From: DATEDA01 sp963820965
GTDB lineage: Bacteria > Pseudomonadota > Gammaproteobacteria > Burkholderiales > SG8-39
Direction of reading: 5' to 3'
Assembly (NCBI GenBank): GCA_963820965.1
Contig: CAWGCC010000015.1
Location: 54,469-118,468 of the forward strand
Length of the DNA: 64,000 nucleotides
How positions within the stretch are numbered: the stretch's first letter is position 1; the number at the start of each line of letters is the position of its first letter. This document shows, piece after piece, positions 8,477 to 17,819 of this stretch. A program made the translations under genes and the position numbers. The notes below the pieces were generated by a model. The model searched no databases and was not told the DNA's origin. It saw only the letters and a list, made by a program, of their open reading frames with translations.

Positions 8477-9102
8477 CGGACGTCGCCGCCCCGCGCAACG
8501 TCACGCTCGGACTCACCGGCGCCTCCGGCATGGCCTACGGCCTGCGGCTGCTCGAGTGCCTGCTCGCCGCGCGCGTGCGCGTGGCGCTCGTGTACTCGCA
8601 GGCGGCGCAGATCGTCGCGAAGCAGGAGCTCGATCTCGTGCTGCCGGCGCGGCCGCAGGAGGCTGCCGCGTTCCTGCTCGAGCGCTATCGGGCGCCGGCG
8701 GAGCTGCTGCAGGTCTACGGCCGGGACGACTGGTACGCGCCGATCGCCTCGGGATCGAACCCGTCGGATGCGATGGTGATCTGCCCCTGCTCGATGGGGA
8801 CGCTCGCCGCCGTCGCCTGCGGCCTCGCCGAGAACCTGATCGAGCGCGCCGCCGATGTCGCGCTCAAGGAGCGCCGGACGCTCGTGCTCGTCGCGCGCGA
8901 GACGCCGCTGTCGGCGATCCATCTCGAGAACATGACCCGTCTCGCGCGTGCGGGGGCGGTCGTGCTTCCCGCCAACCCCGGCTTCTATCACCGCCCGCAG
9001 CGGGTCGAGGATCTCGTCGATTTCGTGGTCGCGCGCATCCTCGATCATCTCGGCCTGGAAAACGAGATATCTGCACGGTGGGGCCGCGCGCCGAAGCGTT
9101 AG
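8473..9102 (+). CDS. ubiX: Flavin prenyltransferase UbiX
   Basis: Makes prenylated FMN, the cofactor of UbiD-type decarboxylases in ubiquinone synthesis. The 209-residue product starts at the ATG overlapping the rapZ stop. It begins NVTLGLTGASGMAYGLRLLECLL, the Rossmann-like FMN-binding N-terminus. SGSNPSDAMVICPCSMGTLAAVACGLAENL is the family core, and RETPLSAIHLENMTRLARAGAVVLPANPGFY is the conserved C-terminal segment. The frame stays open far upstream, but that part is a shadow of rapZ. Confidence 0.93.
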   Translation: MTDVAAPRNVTLGLTGASGMAYGLRLLECLLAARVRVALVYSQAAQIVAKQELDLVLPARPQEAAAFLLERYRAPAELLQVYGRDDWYAPIASGSNPSDAMVICPCSMGTLAAVACGLAENLIERAADVALKERRTLVLVARETPLSAIHLENMTRLARAGAVVLPANPGFYHRPQRVEDLVDFVVARILDHLGLENEISARWGRAPKR

Positions 9103-9115
9103 ACTGCGCCCCGCC

Positions 9116-9721
9116 ATGTCCCAGCCCGACCTCGGCAGCCTGCCGATCTTTCCCCTCAATACCGTGCTCTTTCCCGGCGGGCTGCTGCCGCTGCGCGTGT
9201 TCGAGACGCGCTACATGGACATGACGCGGGAATGCCTCAAGGCGGAGCAGCCCTTCGGCGTCTGCCTGATCCGCAGCGGCAAGGAGGTCGGCGCGCCGGC
9301 GACGCCGGAGCCCGTCGGCTGCCTAGCGACCATCACCCAGTGGGACATGCAGCAGCTCGGCCTGCTGCAGCTGCGCACGCTCGGCGGGCAGCGCTTTCGC
9401 ATTCTCGATGCGAGCGTCGCCGCGCAGAACCTGCTGCGCGCGCGGGTCGAGCTGGTCGCGGACGAGGAGGATGCCGACCTGCCGGAGCAATACACCGCGC
9501 TCGCCGATCTCCTGCGGCTCGTCATCGCCGACAAGAGCGAGACGGTATTCGCGGAGCCACATGCGCTCGGCAGCGCCTCGTGGGTCGGTTACCGCCTGTG
9601 CGAGATCCTGCCGGTGCCGCTCGCGGCCAAGCAGAAGCTGCTCGAGCTCGACGGCGCGATCACGCGCCTACAGATCCTCTACCGCTTCCTGGAACAGCGT
9701 GGGCTGGTCGGCCGCCGCTGA
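9116..9721 (+). CDS. LON N-terminal substrate-binding domain protein
   Basis: A 201-residue single-domain protein related to the substrate-recognition domain of Lon protease, without ATPase or protease parts. The start MSQPDLGSLPIFPLNTVLFPGGLLPLRVFETRYMDM is diagnostic of the PUA-like LON fold. The C-terminal half is helical and Leu/Ala-rich. It follows ubiX by 13 bases. Its 3' end overlaps the convergent mutY by 54 bases. The substrate and partner are unknown; stand-alone LON-domain proteins are common in proteobacteria. Confidence 0.85.
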   Translation: MSQPDLGSLPIFPLNTVLFPGGLLPLRVFETRYMDMTRECLKAEQPFGVCLIRSGKEVGAPATPEPVGCLATITQWDMQQLGLLQLRTLGGQRFRILDASVAAQNLLRARVELVADEEDADLPEQYTALADLLRLVIADKSETVFAEPHALGSASWVGYRLCEILPVPLAAKQKLLELDGAITRLQILYRFLEQRGLVGRR

Positions 9722-10756
9722 GCCGCCCAAGGCGCGCAGGAGCCTCCTCACCGGCACCGGCACCGCAGCCCCGAGCGCCTCGGCGATCGGAAGCCACACG
9801 ATGCCGGGCTGCGCCGCGCGCGGCGCAATTCGCCGGACCTCCGCCACGAGCGGCGTGATGTGCAGAGTGAAGTGCGTGAAACCATGCCGCAGAACGCCTA
9901 GGCGCTCGATGGGACCGGTCTCACAGCCGTAGCGCCGCGCGCTCAGGGCGGCCCCATCTTCGCCGCTGGCAAGCTCCGGAAAGCTCCACAGGCCGCCCCA
10001 GACCCCCACGGACGGGCGCTTCTCGAGCATCACGTCGTTCCCATGGCGCAGGATGAGCATCGCCGTCCGCCGCGTCGGGACCGCCTTGCGGGGGCGTGGC
10101 GCGGGAACATCCGCGACCCGATTCCCGGCGTAGGCGCCGCAGGTCTCCCGCAGTGGACAGCGGGTGCACTGCGGATCGCGCGCGGTGCACACCGTCGCCC
10201 CGAGATCCATGAGCCCCTGGGTGTAGGTCTCGTTGTCGCGCGCCGGGACGAGCGCCTCGGCGAGCGCCCAGAGCTTCTGCTCGACCGCGCGCTCGCCCGG
10301 AAACCCCGCCACCAGGAAATGGCGCGCGAGCACCCGCTTCACATTGCCGTCGAGGATCGCCGCCCGCGCGCCGAACGCGAACGCGGCGATCGCCGCCGCG
10401 GTCGACCGGCCGATCCCGGGCAGCGCGGCAATGTCGGCGGGCGCGCTCGGAAACCTGCCTGCATGCCGCTCCACGACAAGCTGCGCCGCGCGATGCAGGT
10501 TTCGCGCCCGCGAGTAGTAACCGAGCCCGCTCCACAGCCGCAGCACCTCGTCCTCGCTCGCCGCCGCGAGGCTGGCGATGTCGGGGAACCGCTCGCGGAA
10601 GCGCTGGTAGTACGGTACGACGGTCGACACCTGCGTCTGCTGCAGCATGATCTCGGCGAGCCAGATCGCGTACGGGTCGCGCGTGCCCTGCCACGGCAGG
10701 TCGTGCCGCCCGTGGCGGCGCTGCCAGCGGACGATCGTGCGCGCCAAAGCGCTCAC
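9668..10756 (-). CDS. mutY: A/G-specific adenine glycosylase MutY
   Basis: Removes adenine mispaired with 8-oxoguanine. The product has 362 residues. Catalytic Glu35 lies in AEIMLQQTQV. The helix-hairpin-helix is LPGIGRSTAAAI, and the catalytic aspartate follows in ILDGNVKRVLAR. The 4Fe-4S cluster ligands are CTARDPQCTRCPLRETC (C-x6-C-x2-C-x5-C). The C-terminal Nudix-like domain that recognises 8-oxoG spans about residues 230-350, including GLWSFPE. It lies downstream of asmA on the same strand and overlaps the convergent LON-domain gene by 54 bases at the 3' end. Confidence 0.95.
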   Translation of the reverse strand: MSALARTIVRWQRRHGRHDLPWQGTRDPYAIWLAEIMLQQTQVSTVVPYYQRFRERFPDIASLAAASEDEVLRLWSGLGYYSRARNLHRAAQLVVERHAGRFPSAPADIAALPGIGRSTAAAIAAFAFGARAAILDGNVKRVLARHFLVAGFPGERAVEQKLWALAEALVPARDNETYTQGLMDLGATVCTARDPQCTRCPLRETCGAYAGNRVADVPAPRPRKAVPTRRTAMLILRHGNDVMLEKRPSVGVWGGLWSFPELASGEDGAALSARRYGCETGPIERLGVLRHGFTHFTLHITPLVAEVRRIAPRAAQPGIVWLPIAEALGAAVPVPVRRLLRALGGSAAADQPTLFQEAVEDL

Positions 10757-10882
10757 CGACAGATCTCGCGCACCCCGGCGCCTCCGCTTGCCGGAACCGG
10801 AACCTGCGAGGGCACAGTCAAGCAGCCCCGGCGAGGGTGCGAAGCGCCAGAGGGTCCATCACGCCGGGGCGGTCCATCGCGT

Positions 10883-13183
10883 TCACTTCTTCCGGCCGAA
10901 GAGACCCCGCACGGCCTCCTCGACGCTGCTCCCTCCCTGCTGGGGCTGCCCGGTCTTGCCGCCGCCAAGCCGTCGCTCGAGCTCGCGCTGGAGCGCGTCT
11001 TTCGCGACGTCGGTCGCGAGCGCCCCGATGTCCACCGTGTAGCTCAGGCTGTCGAACGGCCCGGTCACCTTGACCGGCACCGTGACGCCGGCGATCTGCG
11101 CGAGGTCCTTGCCGCCCTGGCCGGTCGAAGTCGCGACGACGGTCGCCTTCAGTGCATAGTTCATCCGGCCCTCGCCGATGTCGACGTCACCCGCTCCGCT
11201 GAGCCGCAACAGCGGCGACGCCGCCTTCAAGTCATCGTTGTGCGCGACGCCGTTCTTGATCACGAAGCTCGCGGTGAGCTCGCTGAAATCGGTCTTCTGG
11301 CCGCCCTTCGCCTGCTGCTCGAGCGCGCTCTTCGAGCCGAGCAGCGCGCGCGCCTGCCGGATCGCGCCGGCGATGTCGACACCCTTGAGCGCGCCGTCCT
11401 TAAGCGCGACGTTCGCGCTGCCCGCGAGCGCCTTCTTGAGCGCCGTGACGGTATTGCCGGCGGCGGTCACGTCGAGCGCGACGTTGCCGCGGCCTTCGAG
11501 AAGATCCTTGCCGGCCGCATCGCGCAGCAGCGGTCCGACGCTGACCCCCGCGAGGGTCTGCTTCACCGCGTAGCTGTTGTTGTTCGCGTTTACGGCGCCG
11601 GTCCCTGCGAGAGTGCCCTGGTAAAGACTCGCCGATATCGGATTGACGTCGAGCCGACCGCCGGCCGCCTTGATCCCGGCGGCGACGTTGTCGGCCTTGA
11701 TGTTGCGCACCTGCAGCGCGCCCACCTTCACGCTCCCGGTGGCGTTGAGCGTCTTGAGCGCCGCGAGATCGATCGGCTTCTCCTCGCCGGCGGCACCGCC
11801 GCCGCTTTTTCCGGCACCGCCGGCAAGCGCGGGCGCCGGCTTCGCAGGCGGGAAGTACCGGTCGACATTCAGCCGGTCGGCGACCAGGTCGAAGCTGACC
11901 GCGGGCTGCGCCCAGTTCGCCACGCCGAGCTTCGCCTGGATGTTCGACTCGTCGAGCTTCACGGCCAGCTCGGCATTCGCGTTGCGCTTGCCCCAGTCCG
12001 CGCGCGCCCCGCCCTTCACCGCCGCCTTGAGTGACTTGCCGGGCACGTCGGGACCGCTGACCGTGAGGTCGCCGGCAATGCCCGGGAGCTGGATCTGCCG
12101 ACTCTCGAGGCTGAGCGTCACCGGCGTTCCGATCTTTCCCTGCACAGCCAGATCCCCCTGCTTCGCGTCGAGGTCGACGTCGAAGCGCGAGAACTGGATC
12201 TGCTTGCCCTTCGCCTCGAGCGCGGAGAGCATGAGCTTCGCGTCGATGACCTGCCGGGGTTTGGCGAGCTTCACCTCGCCGGTGATCGCCTTGCTCTCGG
12301 CCCGCTCCGGCGCGAGCTGAAGCCTGGGAATCGAGAACTTCGCGTCGAGCCCGTCCTTCGACTTCGCGGCCAGTTCGACACCGGCAAGGTCAATCCGCTC
12401 CGCGGCCGGATCGTAGTCGACCCTGTCGCCGCTGAGCCGCGCGTCGAGGCCCGAGAGGCCGGGTACGTCGCCCGTCGCCTTGAGGTCGAGCGAGGAGAGC
12501 GCAACCGCCTGCGTTTCGAAGTTCAATCGGTAGCCGGTGTCGAGGTTGACCCGCACGGCCGCCTTCGGCTGGCGGCCGTCGATCTTCGCCTCGAGCTCGA
12601 GCTTCCCCGGAACGCCGCTCGCGATGCGGCCGGTCTTCAGGTTTCCGTTCGAGATCCGCACGTCGGTGCCGTCGCCCTCGTCGCGCCAGCCGATCGTCGC
12701 GTTCCTGAGCGCGATGCCGCCGATGTCGATCTCGAGCGGCGAACCGGCCGGGGCAGGGGCTTTCGGCGCCGGTTCATCCGGCTTCTTCTTGCCGAGGAGA
12801 TCGTCGAAATTCGTGCGCCCGTCCTTGTAGCGGACGAGATCCACGGCGAGCCCCGAGAGCGTCACCTGGTCGACGATCACCTGCTTCCTCAGGAGCGGCA
12901 GCAGCGCGAGCGCGACCCGCGCCTCCTCGATGCGGGCGAAGGATCTCGTGCTTTTCGGCTCCGACAGCGTGACCTTCTCGACCTCGGCGCCGATCTTGGG
13001 GAAGAACGTGAGCCCGATCTTGCCGTCCATCGTCAGCGTGCGGCCGGTCCTGTCCTTCACGAGATCGACGATCTGCGGCTTGTACTGGTTCGGGTCGAAC
13101 GTCGCCGCGAAGATCGCGACCGCGATGATCGCGGCGAGGAGGACCCCGCCGCCGATCCAGAGAATCCACTTCAAAGCTTTCAT
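10883..13183 (-). CDS. asmA: AsmA family protein
   Basis: Large inner-membrane-anchored periplasmic protein of the AsmA/TamB group, implicated in phospholipid movement and outer-membrane homeostasis. The product has 766 residues with one N-terminal membrane helix (about residues 5-27). The conserved FDPNQYKPQIVDLVKDRTGRTLTMDGKI follows, then a long beta-rich body with repeated small motifs. The C-terminal AsmA_2 region includes LLGSKSALEQQ and ends in a basic GRKK. It is followed by mutY after 126 bases of non-coding sequence. It begins one base after the stop of the 5'-nucleotidase gene, so the two are probably co-transcribed. Confidence 0.9.
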   Translation of the reverse strand: MKALKWILWIGGGVLLAAIIAVAIFAATFDPNQYKPQIVDLVKDRTGRTLTMDGKIGLTFFPKIGAEVEKVTLSEPKSTRSFARIEEARVALALLPLLRKQVIVDQVTLSGLAVDLVRYKDGRTNFDDLLGKKKPDEPAPKAPAPAGSPLEIDIGGIALRNATIGWRDEGDGTDVRISNGNLKTGRIASGVPGKLELEAKIDGRQPKAAVRVNLDTGYRLNFETQAVALSSLDLKATGDVPGLSGLDARLSGDRVDYDPAAERIDLAGVELAAKSKDGLDAKFSIPRLQLAPERAESKAITGEVKLAKPRQVIDAKLMLSALEAKGKQIQFSRFDVDLDAKQGDLAVQGKIGTPVTLSLESRQIQLPGIAGDLTVSGPDVPGKSLKAAVKGGARADWGKRNANAELAVKLDESNIQAKLGVANWAQPAVSFDLVADRLNVDRYFPPAKPAPALAGGAGKSGGGAAGEEKPIDLAALKTLNATGSVKVGALQVRNIKADNVAAGIKAAGGRLDVNPISASLYQGTLAGTGAVNANNNSYAVKQTLAGVSVGPLLRDAAGKDLLEGRGNVALDVTAAGNTVTALKKALAGSANVALKDGALKGVDIAGAIRQARALLGSKSALEQQAKGGQKTDFSELTASFVIKNGVAHNDDLKAASPLLRLSGAGDVDIGEGRMNYALKATVVATSTGQGGKDLAQIAGVTVPVKVTGPFDSLSYTVDIGALATDVAKDALQRELERRLGGGKTGQPQQGGSSVEEAVRGLFGRKK

Positions 13184-13184
13184 T

Positions 13185-14093
13185 TCACCTCTCGTTGGCG
13201 ATGCCGAACGGCACGTGACCGGCGGCGACGTACTTGCGCGCCGAGTCGATGTGCGTGTGCTGGTCGTCGAAGAAGATGTCGGCGCCGAACGCCTTCAGGA
13301 AGGGGCCCTTCTCGAGCCCGCCGAGGAACAGCGCCTCGTCGATGCGGATGCCCCACGCGCGCAGCGTTCGCACCACGCGCTCGTGTGCCGGCGCGCTGCG
13401 GGCGGTGACGAGCGCCGTGCGGATCGGGGAGTGGTCGGCAGGGTACTCCGACTGGATGCGATGCAGTGCCGCGAGAAAGTTCTTGAACGGTCCGCCCGAC
13501 AGCGGTTCCTTCGCCGACCCGACCTCGGACGCCGTGAACGCGTCGAGCCCGTCTTTCTTGTAGACACGCTCGGCCTCGTCGGAGAAGAGCACCGCGTCGC
13601 CGTCGAACGCGATCCGCAGCTCGTCCGTCCACGCGACGTTCTGCCCGACGTTCGCCGGCAGTATCTGCGCGGCGGCGTGGCCCGCGTCGAGCGCGCGTCG
13701 CACGTCCTCGCCGTTCGCCGACAGGAAGAGATGCGCATCGAACGCCGGAACGTAGGGATAGGTGCTCTCGCCCCCCGTGAATGCCGCGCGCGTGATGTCG
13801 AACCCGTAGTGCTGGATCGAGTTCATGATCCGCAGGCCGGTCTCGGCGGTGTTGCGCGAGAGCAGGATCACCTCGGCGCGCGGCCGTGCCGGCGCGAGCG
13901 TGTTCAGCGCGAGCAGCTTCTTCACGAGCGGCAGCGCGATCCCCGGCGCGAGCACGTCGTTCTCGCGCGCGAGCTGGTAGCGTTGGTACGCCTCGACGCC
14001 CTCCTCCTCGAACACGCGGTTCGACTCCTCCAGGTCGAACAGCGCGCGGGAGGAGATGGCGACTACGAGCTTGCCGTCGAATGAAACGGGCAT
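13185..14093 (-). CDS. Cytosolic 5'-nucleotidase (NT5C1-like family)
   Basis: Predicted to hydrolyse nucleoside 5'-monophosphates. I start at MPVSFDGKLVVAISSRALFDLEESN (302 residues); the open frame upstream has no family similarity. The conserved stretches ILLSRNTAETGLRIMNSI and TGGESTYPYVPAFDAHLFLSAN, and the C-terminal HAD-like IFFDDQHTHID, are typical of the bacterial 5'-nucleotidase family related to eukaryotic NT5C1. It lies immediately upstream of asmA on the same strand and diverges from a tctC gene about 100 bases away. Confidence 0.85.
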   Translation of the reverse strand: MPVSFDGKLVVAISSRALFDLEESNRVFEEEGVEAYQRYQLARENDVLAPGIALPLVKKLLALNTLAPARPRAEVILLSRNTAETGLRIMNSIQHYGFDITRAAFTGGESTYPYVPAFDAHLFLSANGEDVRRALDAGHAAAQILPANVGQNVAWTDELRIAFDGDAVLFSDEAERVYKKDGLDAFTASEVGSAKEPLSGGPFKNFLAALHRIQSEYPADHSPIRTALVTARSAPAHERVVRTLRAWGIRIDEALFLGGLEKGPFLKAFGADIFFDDQHTHIDSARKYVAAGHVPFGIANER

Positions 14094-14190
14094 CGGGGAG
14101 CATCGGCGGGAAATCGCCGCCGGCGCCGCCGATTCTAGCCCCAGCGCCGGGCGGCGTATATTCCGGCCTGCTCGGAGGAGGAAAGGTGCC

Positions 14191-15178
14191 ATGGCTCGTC
14201 TGCCGAAGTCCGCCGCAGCGGCGCTCGCGTTCGCTGCGGCGTCCGCCGTGTGCGCGCCGCTCGCGGCGCAGGACGGCTATCCGTCGAAACCGGTGCGCTG
14301 GATCGTACCCGTACGCCGCCGGCGGGCTGCCCGACACCATCGGCCGCGTGCTCGCGCAGAAGCTCGCCGAGAACCTCGGCCAGCAGGTGACGATCGAGAA
14401 TCGCGGCGGCGCCGGCGGCATCACCGGCACCGAGGCAGTCGCGCGCGCGGCGCCCGACGGCTACAGCTTCCTCGTGGCCGACGTCGGCCAGGTGGCGATC
14501 AACCCGCTTCTGTACGCGAAGCTCCCGTACGATCCCGCGAAAGACCTCGCGCCGGTCAGCCTGCTCGCGACGGCGAATCTCTTCCTCGTCGCCAACCAGT
14601 CCGTGCCGGTCAAGGACTTCACCGAGCTCGTCGCGCTGGCGCAGGCGAAGCCGGGCGTGCTCAACTACGGATCGTCGGGCGTCGGCAGCATCCACCACCT
14701 CAGCATGGAATCGCTCAAGAGCGCGCTGGGGCTGAGCATCGTCCACATCCCGTACAAGGGCACCGGTCAGTCCATCCCGGCCCTGGTGAGCGGGGACGTG
14801 TCGCTTGCGTACTCGGCGATGCCTTCGATCGCCGCTCACGTCAAGTCCGGTCGCGTGAAGGTGCTCGCCGTCAGCACGGCGAAGCGCTCGCCGACGGCGC
14901 CCGACGTTCCGACCGTCGCCGAGCTCGGCATACCGGGCTACGACTTCGCGCCGGAGATCGGACTGCTCGCGCCGGCCGGAACGTCGCCCGCGATCGTCAA
15001 CCGCATGTCCCAGGAAGTCGCCAGGGCGCTGAAGTCGCCCGAGGTCGCGCAGCGGTTTGCGCAGCTCGACATCGAACCGGTCGGCAGCTCGCCCGACGAC
15101 TACGCGGCGCGCATCCGCGCCGCGAACGAGAAGTACGCGCAGGCGGTCAGAGTTTCGGGCGCTCGGATCGACAACTGA
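14191..15178 (+). CDS. TctC/Bug-type tripartite tricarboxylate receptor (one frameshift)
   Basis: Periplasmic solute-binding protein of the Bug family, greatly expanded in betaproteobacteria; ligands are usually carboxylates. The ATG at 14191 follows a strong GGAGGAGG site. A signal peptide ends LAAQDGYPSKPVRWIVP. The frame then shifts at the CCC run 14308-14310: removing one C joins VRWIVP to YAAGGLPDTIGRVLAQKL, exactly the family sequence. The rest is intact, including PYKGTGQSIPALVSGDVSLAYS. No membrane subunits (TctA/TctB) are nearby. It probably delivers the substrate of the SMP-30, dehydrogenase and lactonase genes that follow. Confidence 0.85.
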
Positions 15179-15181
15179 GCC

Positions 15182-16096
15182 ATGCCGCTCGGTATCGAAT
15201 GCGTCCTGCAATGCGGCAACCATCTCGGCGAAGGGCCCGTCTGGGACGTCGAGGAAGGCCGGCTCTACTGGGTCGACGGTACCGGGCGCCGGGTCGGCAA
15301 GCCGTCGATCTGGCGACTCGACCCTCGCACCGGCAAGGTCGAGAACTGGTCGCTCGGCCGTGACGTCGGCGCAATGGCGTTGCGCCGGGACGGCGGTGCG
15401 GTGCTCGCGCTCGACGACGGCTTCTACTTCTTCGATTTCGCAAGCGGCAAGCTCGACCTCATCGAGCGCGTCGAGGCCGGGGTGTCGCGGACGCGGCTGA
15501 ACGACGGCAAGTGCGACCGCCGCGGCCGCTTCTACGCCGGCGGCATGGACGACAAGGAGGAGCTCGCGATCTGCGGGCTGTACCGGCTCGATCCGGACCT
15601 CCGCGTGACCAAGGTCGATGCCGGGATCATCTGCTCGAACGGACCCTGCTGGAGCCCCGACGACCGGACGTTCTACTTCGCCGACACGTTCCAGGGCGAG
15701 TACTGGGCCTACGACTTCGACATCGAGACCGGCACGCTTTCGAGGAAGCGCGTGTTCGCGTCGTTCAAGGACGACGCCGGCGTCGCCGACGGCTCGACCA
15801 TCGACGACGAGGGCTGCGTCTGGAACGCGCAGCTGATCGCGGGCGATCTCGTCCGCTACGCCCCGGACGGATCGGTGGAGCGGCGGATCGGCATGCCGGT
15901 GCGCAACATCACCAGCGTCATGTTCGGCGGCGACCGGCTCGACGAGCTGTACGTCACGTCGATGGCGCGGGTGAAGCACCCGGCGGTGCACGATCGCTTC
16001 GCGAAGGAAGCGCAGCCACAGTTCCTCGCCGGGAGCCTGTTCCGCGTCACGGGCCTGGGCGTGCGCGGGCTTCCGGAGCCGCGGTTTGCCGGATGA
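15182..16096 (+). CDS. SMP-30/gluconolactonase family lactonase
   Basis: Six-bladed beta-propeller metal-dependent lactone hydrolase (gluconolactonase/regucalcin type) of 304 residues. The family start GNHLGEGPVWDVEEGRLYWVD is present with the metal-ligand glutamate. RTRLNDGKCDRRGRFYAGGM supplies the conserved Asn and Asp, and GSTIDDEGCVWNAQ the catalytic Asp region. SNGPCWSPDDRTFYFADT is a further family motif. It follows the receptor gene by 3 bases and precedes a beta-hydroxyacid dehydrogenase. This suggests opening of a sugar-acid lactone, but the actual substrate cannot be told from sequence. Confidence 0.9.
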   Translation: MPLGIECVLQCGNHLGEGPVWDVEEGRLYWVDGTGRRVGKPSIWRLDPRTGKVENWSLGRDVGAMALRRDGGAVLALDDGFYFFDFASGKLDLIERVEAGVSRTRLNDGKCDRRGRFYAGGMDDKEELAICGLYRLDPDLRVTKVDAGIICSNGPCWSPDDRTFYFADTFQGEYWAYDFDIETGTLSRKRVFASFKDDAGVADGSTIDDEGCVWNAQLIAGDLVRYAPDGSVERRIGMPVRNITSVMFGGDRLDELYVTSMARVKHPAVHDRFAKEAQPQFLAGSLFRVTGLGVRGLPEPRFAG

Positions 16097-16106
16097 AGGA
16101 GCGCTG

Positions 16107-17000
16107 ATGTCGCGACATGTCGGTTTTATCGGGCTTGGCAACATGGGGCGGCCGCTGGCCACGCGGCTCGTCGATGCCGGCTACCAGCTCACCGTGCACG
16201 ACGCCCGCCGCGATGCGGTCGACGCCCTCGTGGCAAGAGGGGCGCGCGCTGCAGCGTCGCCGAGTGCCGTCGCATCCGCAGTGGACACGGTGCTGCTCAG
16301 CCTGCCGACGCCGCCGATCGTGCGCGAGGTCGCGCTCGGCGCCGACGGTGTGGGGAGCGGATCCAAGGTGAAGACAATGATCGACCTCTCGACGACCGGC
16401 GCGCGCATGGCGCGCGAGATCGCGGGCGCGCTCGCGGCGAAGGGCATCGCCGCGGTGGACTCGCCGGTGAGCGGCGGTGTGACCGGCGCGGCCAAGGGCA
16501 CGCTCGCCGTAATGGTCGCCTGCGAGCGCGCGCGTTTTGCCGAACTCGAGCCGATGCTCGCGCAGTTCGGGACGGTCTTTTTCGTCGGCGAGCGGCCGGG
16601 CATGGGCCAGACGATGAAGCTCGCCAACAACCTGCTGTCCGCGACGGCGATGGCGGCAACGTCCGAAGCGATCGTCTTCGGCGTCAAGGCCGGTCTCGAT
16701 CCGGCGGTGATGTGCAACGTGATCAACGCGGGCAGCGGCCGCAATACCGCCACCGAGGACAAGTTCCCGCGCCAGGTCCTGCCGCGCAGGTTCAGCCACG
16801 GCTTCACGACCGGCCTCATGTACAAGGACGTGACGCTCTGCCTCGAGGAGGCGGCGGCCGCCGGGGTGCCGATGCCGGTCGCGGACGCGGTACGCGCACT
16901 GTGGGCGCGTGCGCAAGCAGAGCTGGGCGCGGATTCGGACCTCACCGCCATCGTGCAGCTCGTCGAGCGCGCGGCGGGTGTGGAAGTCAAGGCAAGCTGA
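16107..17000 (+). CDS. NAD(P)-dependent beta-hydroxyacid dehydrogenase (GarR/tartronate semialdehyde reductase-like)
   Basis: Member of the 3-hydroxyisobutyrate/tartronate-semialdehyde reductase family, 297 residues. Its N-terminus MSRHVGFIGLGNMGRPLATRL is the dinucleotide-binding GxGxxG motif. DSPVSGGVTGAAKGTLAVMV is the substrate-binding signature. The catalytic lysine lies in GQTMKLANNLL, and YKDVTLCLEEA is the C-terminal conserved segment. I chose the ATG at 16107 after GGATGAAGGAG rather than the upstream in-frame ATG, which overlaps the previous gene. Its context with two lactonases suggests a sugar-acid or hydroxy-acid pathway. Confidence 0.9.
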   Translation: MSRHVGFIGLGNMGRPLATRLVDAGYQLTVHDARRDAVDALVARGARAAASPSAVASAVDTVLLSLPTPPIVREVALGADGVGSGSKVKTMIDLSTTGARMAREIAGALAAKGIAAVDSPVSGGVTGAAKGTLAVMVACERARFAELEPMLAQFGTVFFVGERPGMGQTMKLANNLLSATAMAATSEAIVFGVKAGLDPAVMCNVINAGSGRNTATEDKFPRQVLPRRFSHGFTTGLMYKDVTLCLEEAAAAGVPMPVADAVRALWARAQAELGADSDLTAIVQLVERAAGVEVKAS

Positions 17001-17015
17001 AACGGGAGCGAAGCG

Positions 17016-17819
17016 ATGGCGGAGCTGCAGCCTCACGAGATCTACGCGATCAAGTACGGCGACCATCACCGGCTCGCCAGCGAGAACTTCATCGGCGGCG
17101 ACCCGCACAACGGGCCGATGCCGATCGACTATTTCGTCTGGGCGATCAAGGGTGGGGACAAGACCTGGATCGTCGACACGGGCTTCGACGCCGCGGCCGG
17201 GAAGCGACGGCAGCGGAACGCGATCCGCTGCCCCTCCGCGGCGCTGAAGCCGCTCGAGATCGATCCCGACCGGGTCGAGGACGTGATCATCACGCACATG
17301 CACTGGGACCATTGCGGCAACCACCGCCTCTTCGAGCGCGCGCGCTATCACGTCCAGGACAAGGAGATGTTCTTCGCGACCGGGCGCTGCATGTGCCACC
17401 AGCCCCTGCGGTACGCGTTCGATGCCGACGACGTCGTCCAGATGGTGCGGCGGGTCTACGACGGCCGGGTCGCCTTCCACGACGGCGACGAGGAGCTCGC
17501 GCCCGGGATCAGCGTGCACTTCGTGGGCGGCCACACGATGGGGCTGCAGATGGTGCGAGTGTGGACGAAGCGCGGCTGGGTCGTCCTCGCGTCGGACGCC
17601 AGCCATTACTACGCCAACATGGAGCAGGAGCGGCCGTTCCCGATCGTCTACAACGTCGCCGACATGCTGGCGGGCCACAAGCGCGCGTACGCGCTCGCGA
17701 GCTCGCGCGCGCACGTCATCCCCGGGCACGATCCGCTGGTGCTGAAGCGTTACCCGGCGCCGCACCGCTCACTCGAGGGGATCGTCGCGCGGCTGGATGT
17801 CGAGCCCGTGGCGGATTAG
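17016..17819 (+). CDS. Metallo-beta-lactamase-fold lactonase (N-acyl homoserine lactonase family)
   Basis: Predicted di-zinc hydrolase of 267 residues. The metal-binding motif is THMHWDHCG (HxHxDH). Further ligands are the His in GGHTMG, the Asp in ASDASHYY and the terminal His in IPGHDP. This pattern, and the N-terminal DYFVWAIKGGDKTWIVDTGFD, fit the AHL-lactonase-like subfamily. Here it is the last gene of a receptor, SMP-30 lactonase and dehydrogenase operon. A catabolic lactonase is therefore as likely as a quorum-quenching enzyme. Confidence 0.85.
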   Translation: MAELQPHEIYAIKYGDHHRLASENFIGGDPHNGPMPIDYFVWAIKGGDKTWIVDTGFDAAAGKRRQRNAIRCPSAALKPLEIDPDRVEDVIITHMHWDHCGNHRLFERARYHVQDKEMFFATGRCMCHQPLRYAFDADDVVQMVRRVYDGRVAFHDGDEELAPGISVHFVGGHTMGLQMVRVWTKRGWVVLASDASHYYANMEQERPFPIVYNVADMLAGHKRAYALASSRAHVIPGHDPLVLKRYPAPHRSLEGIVARLDVEPVAD

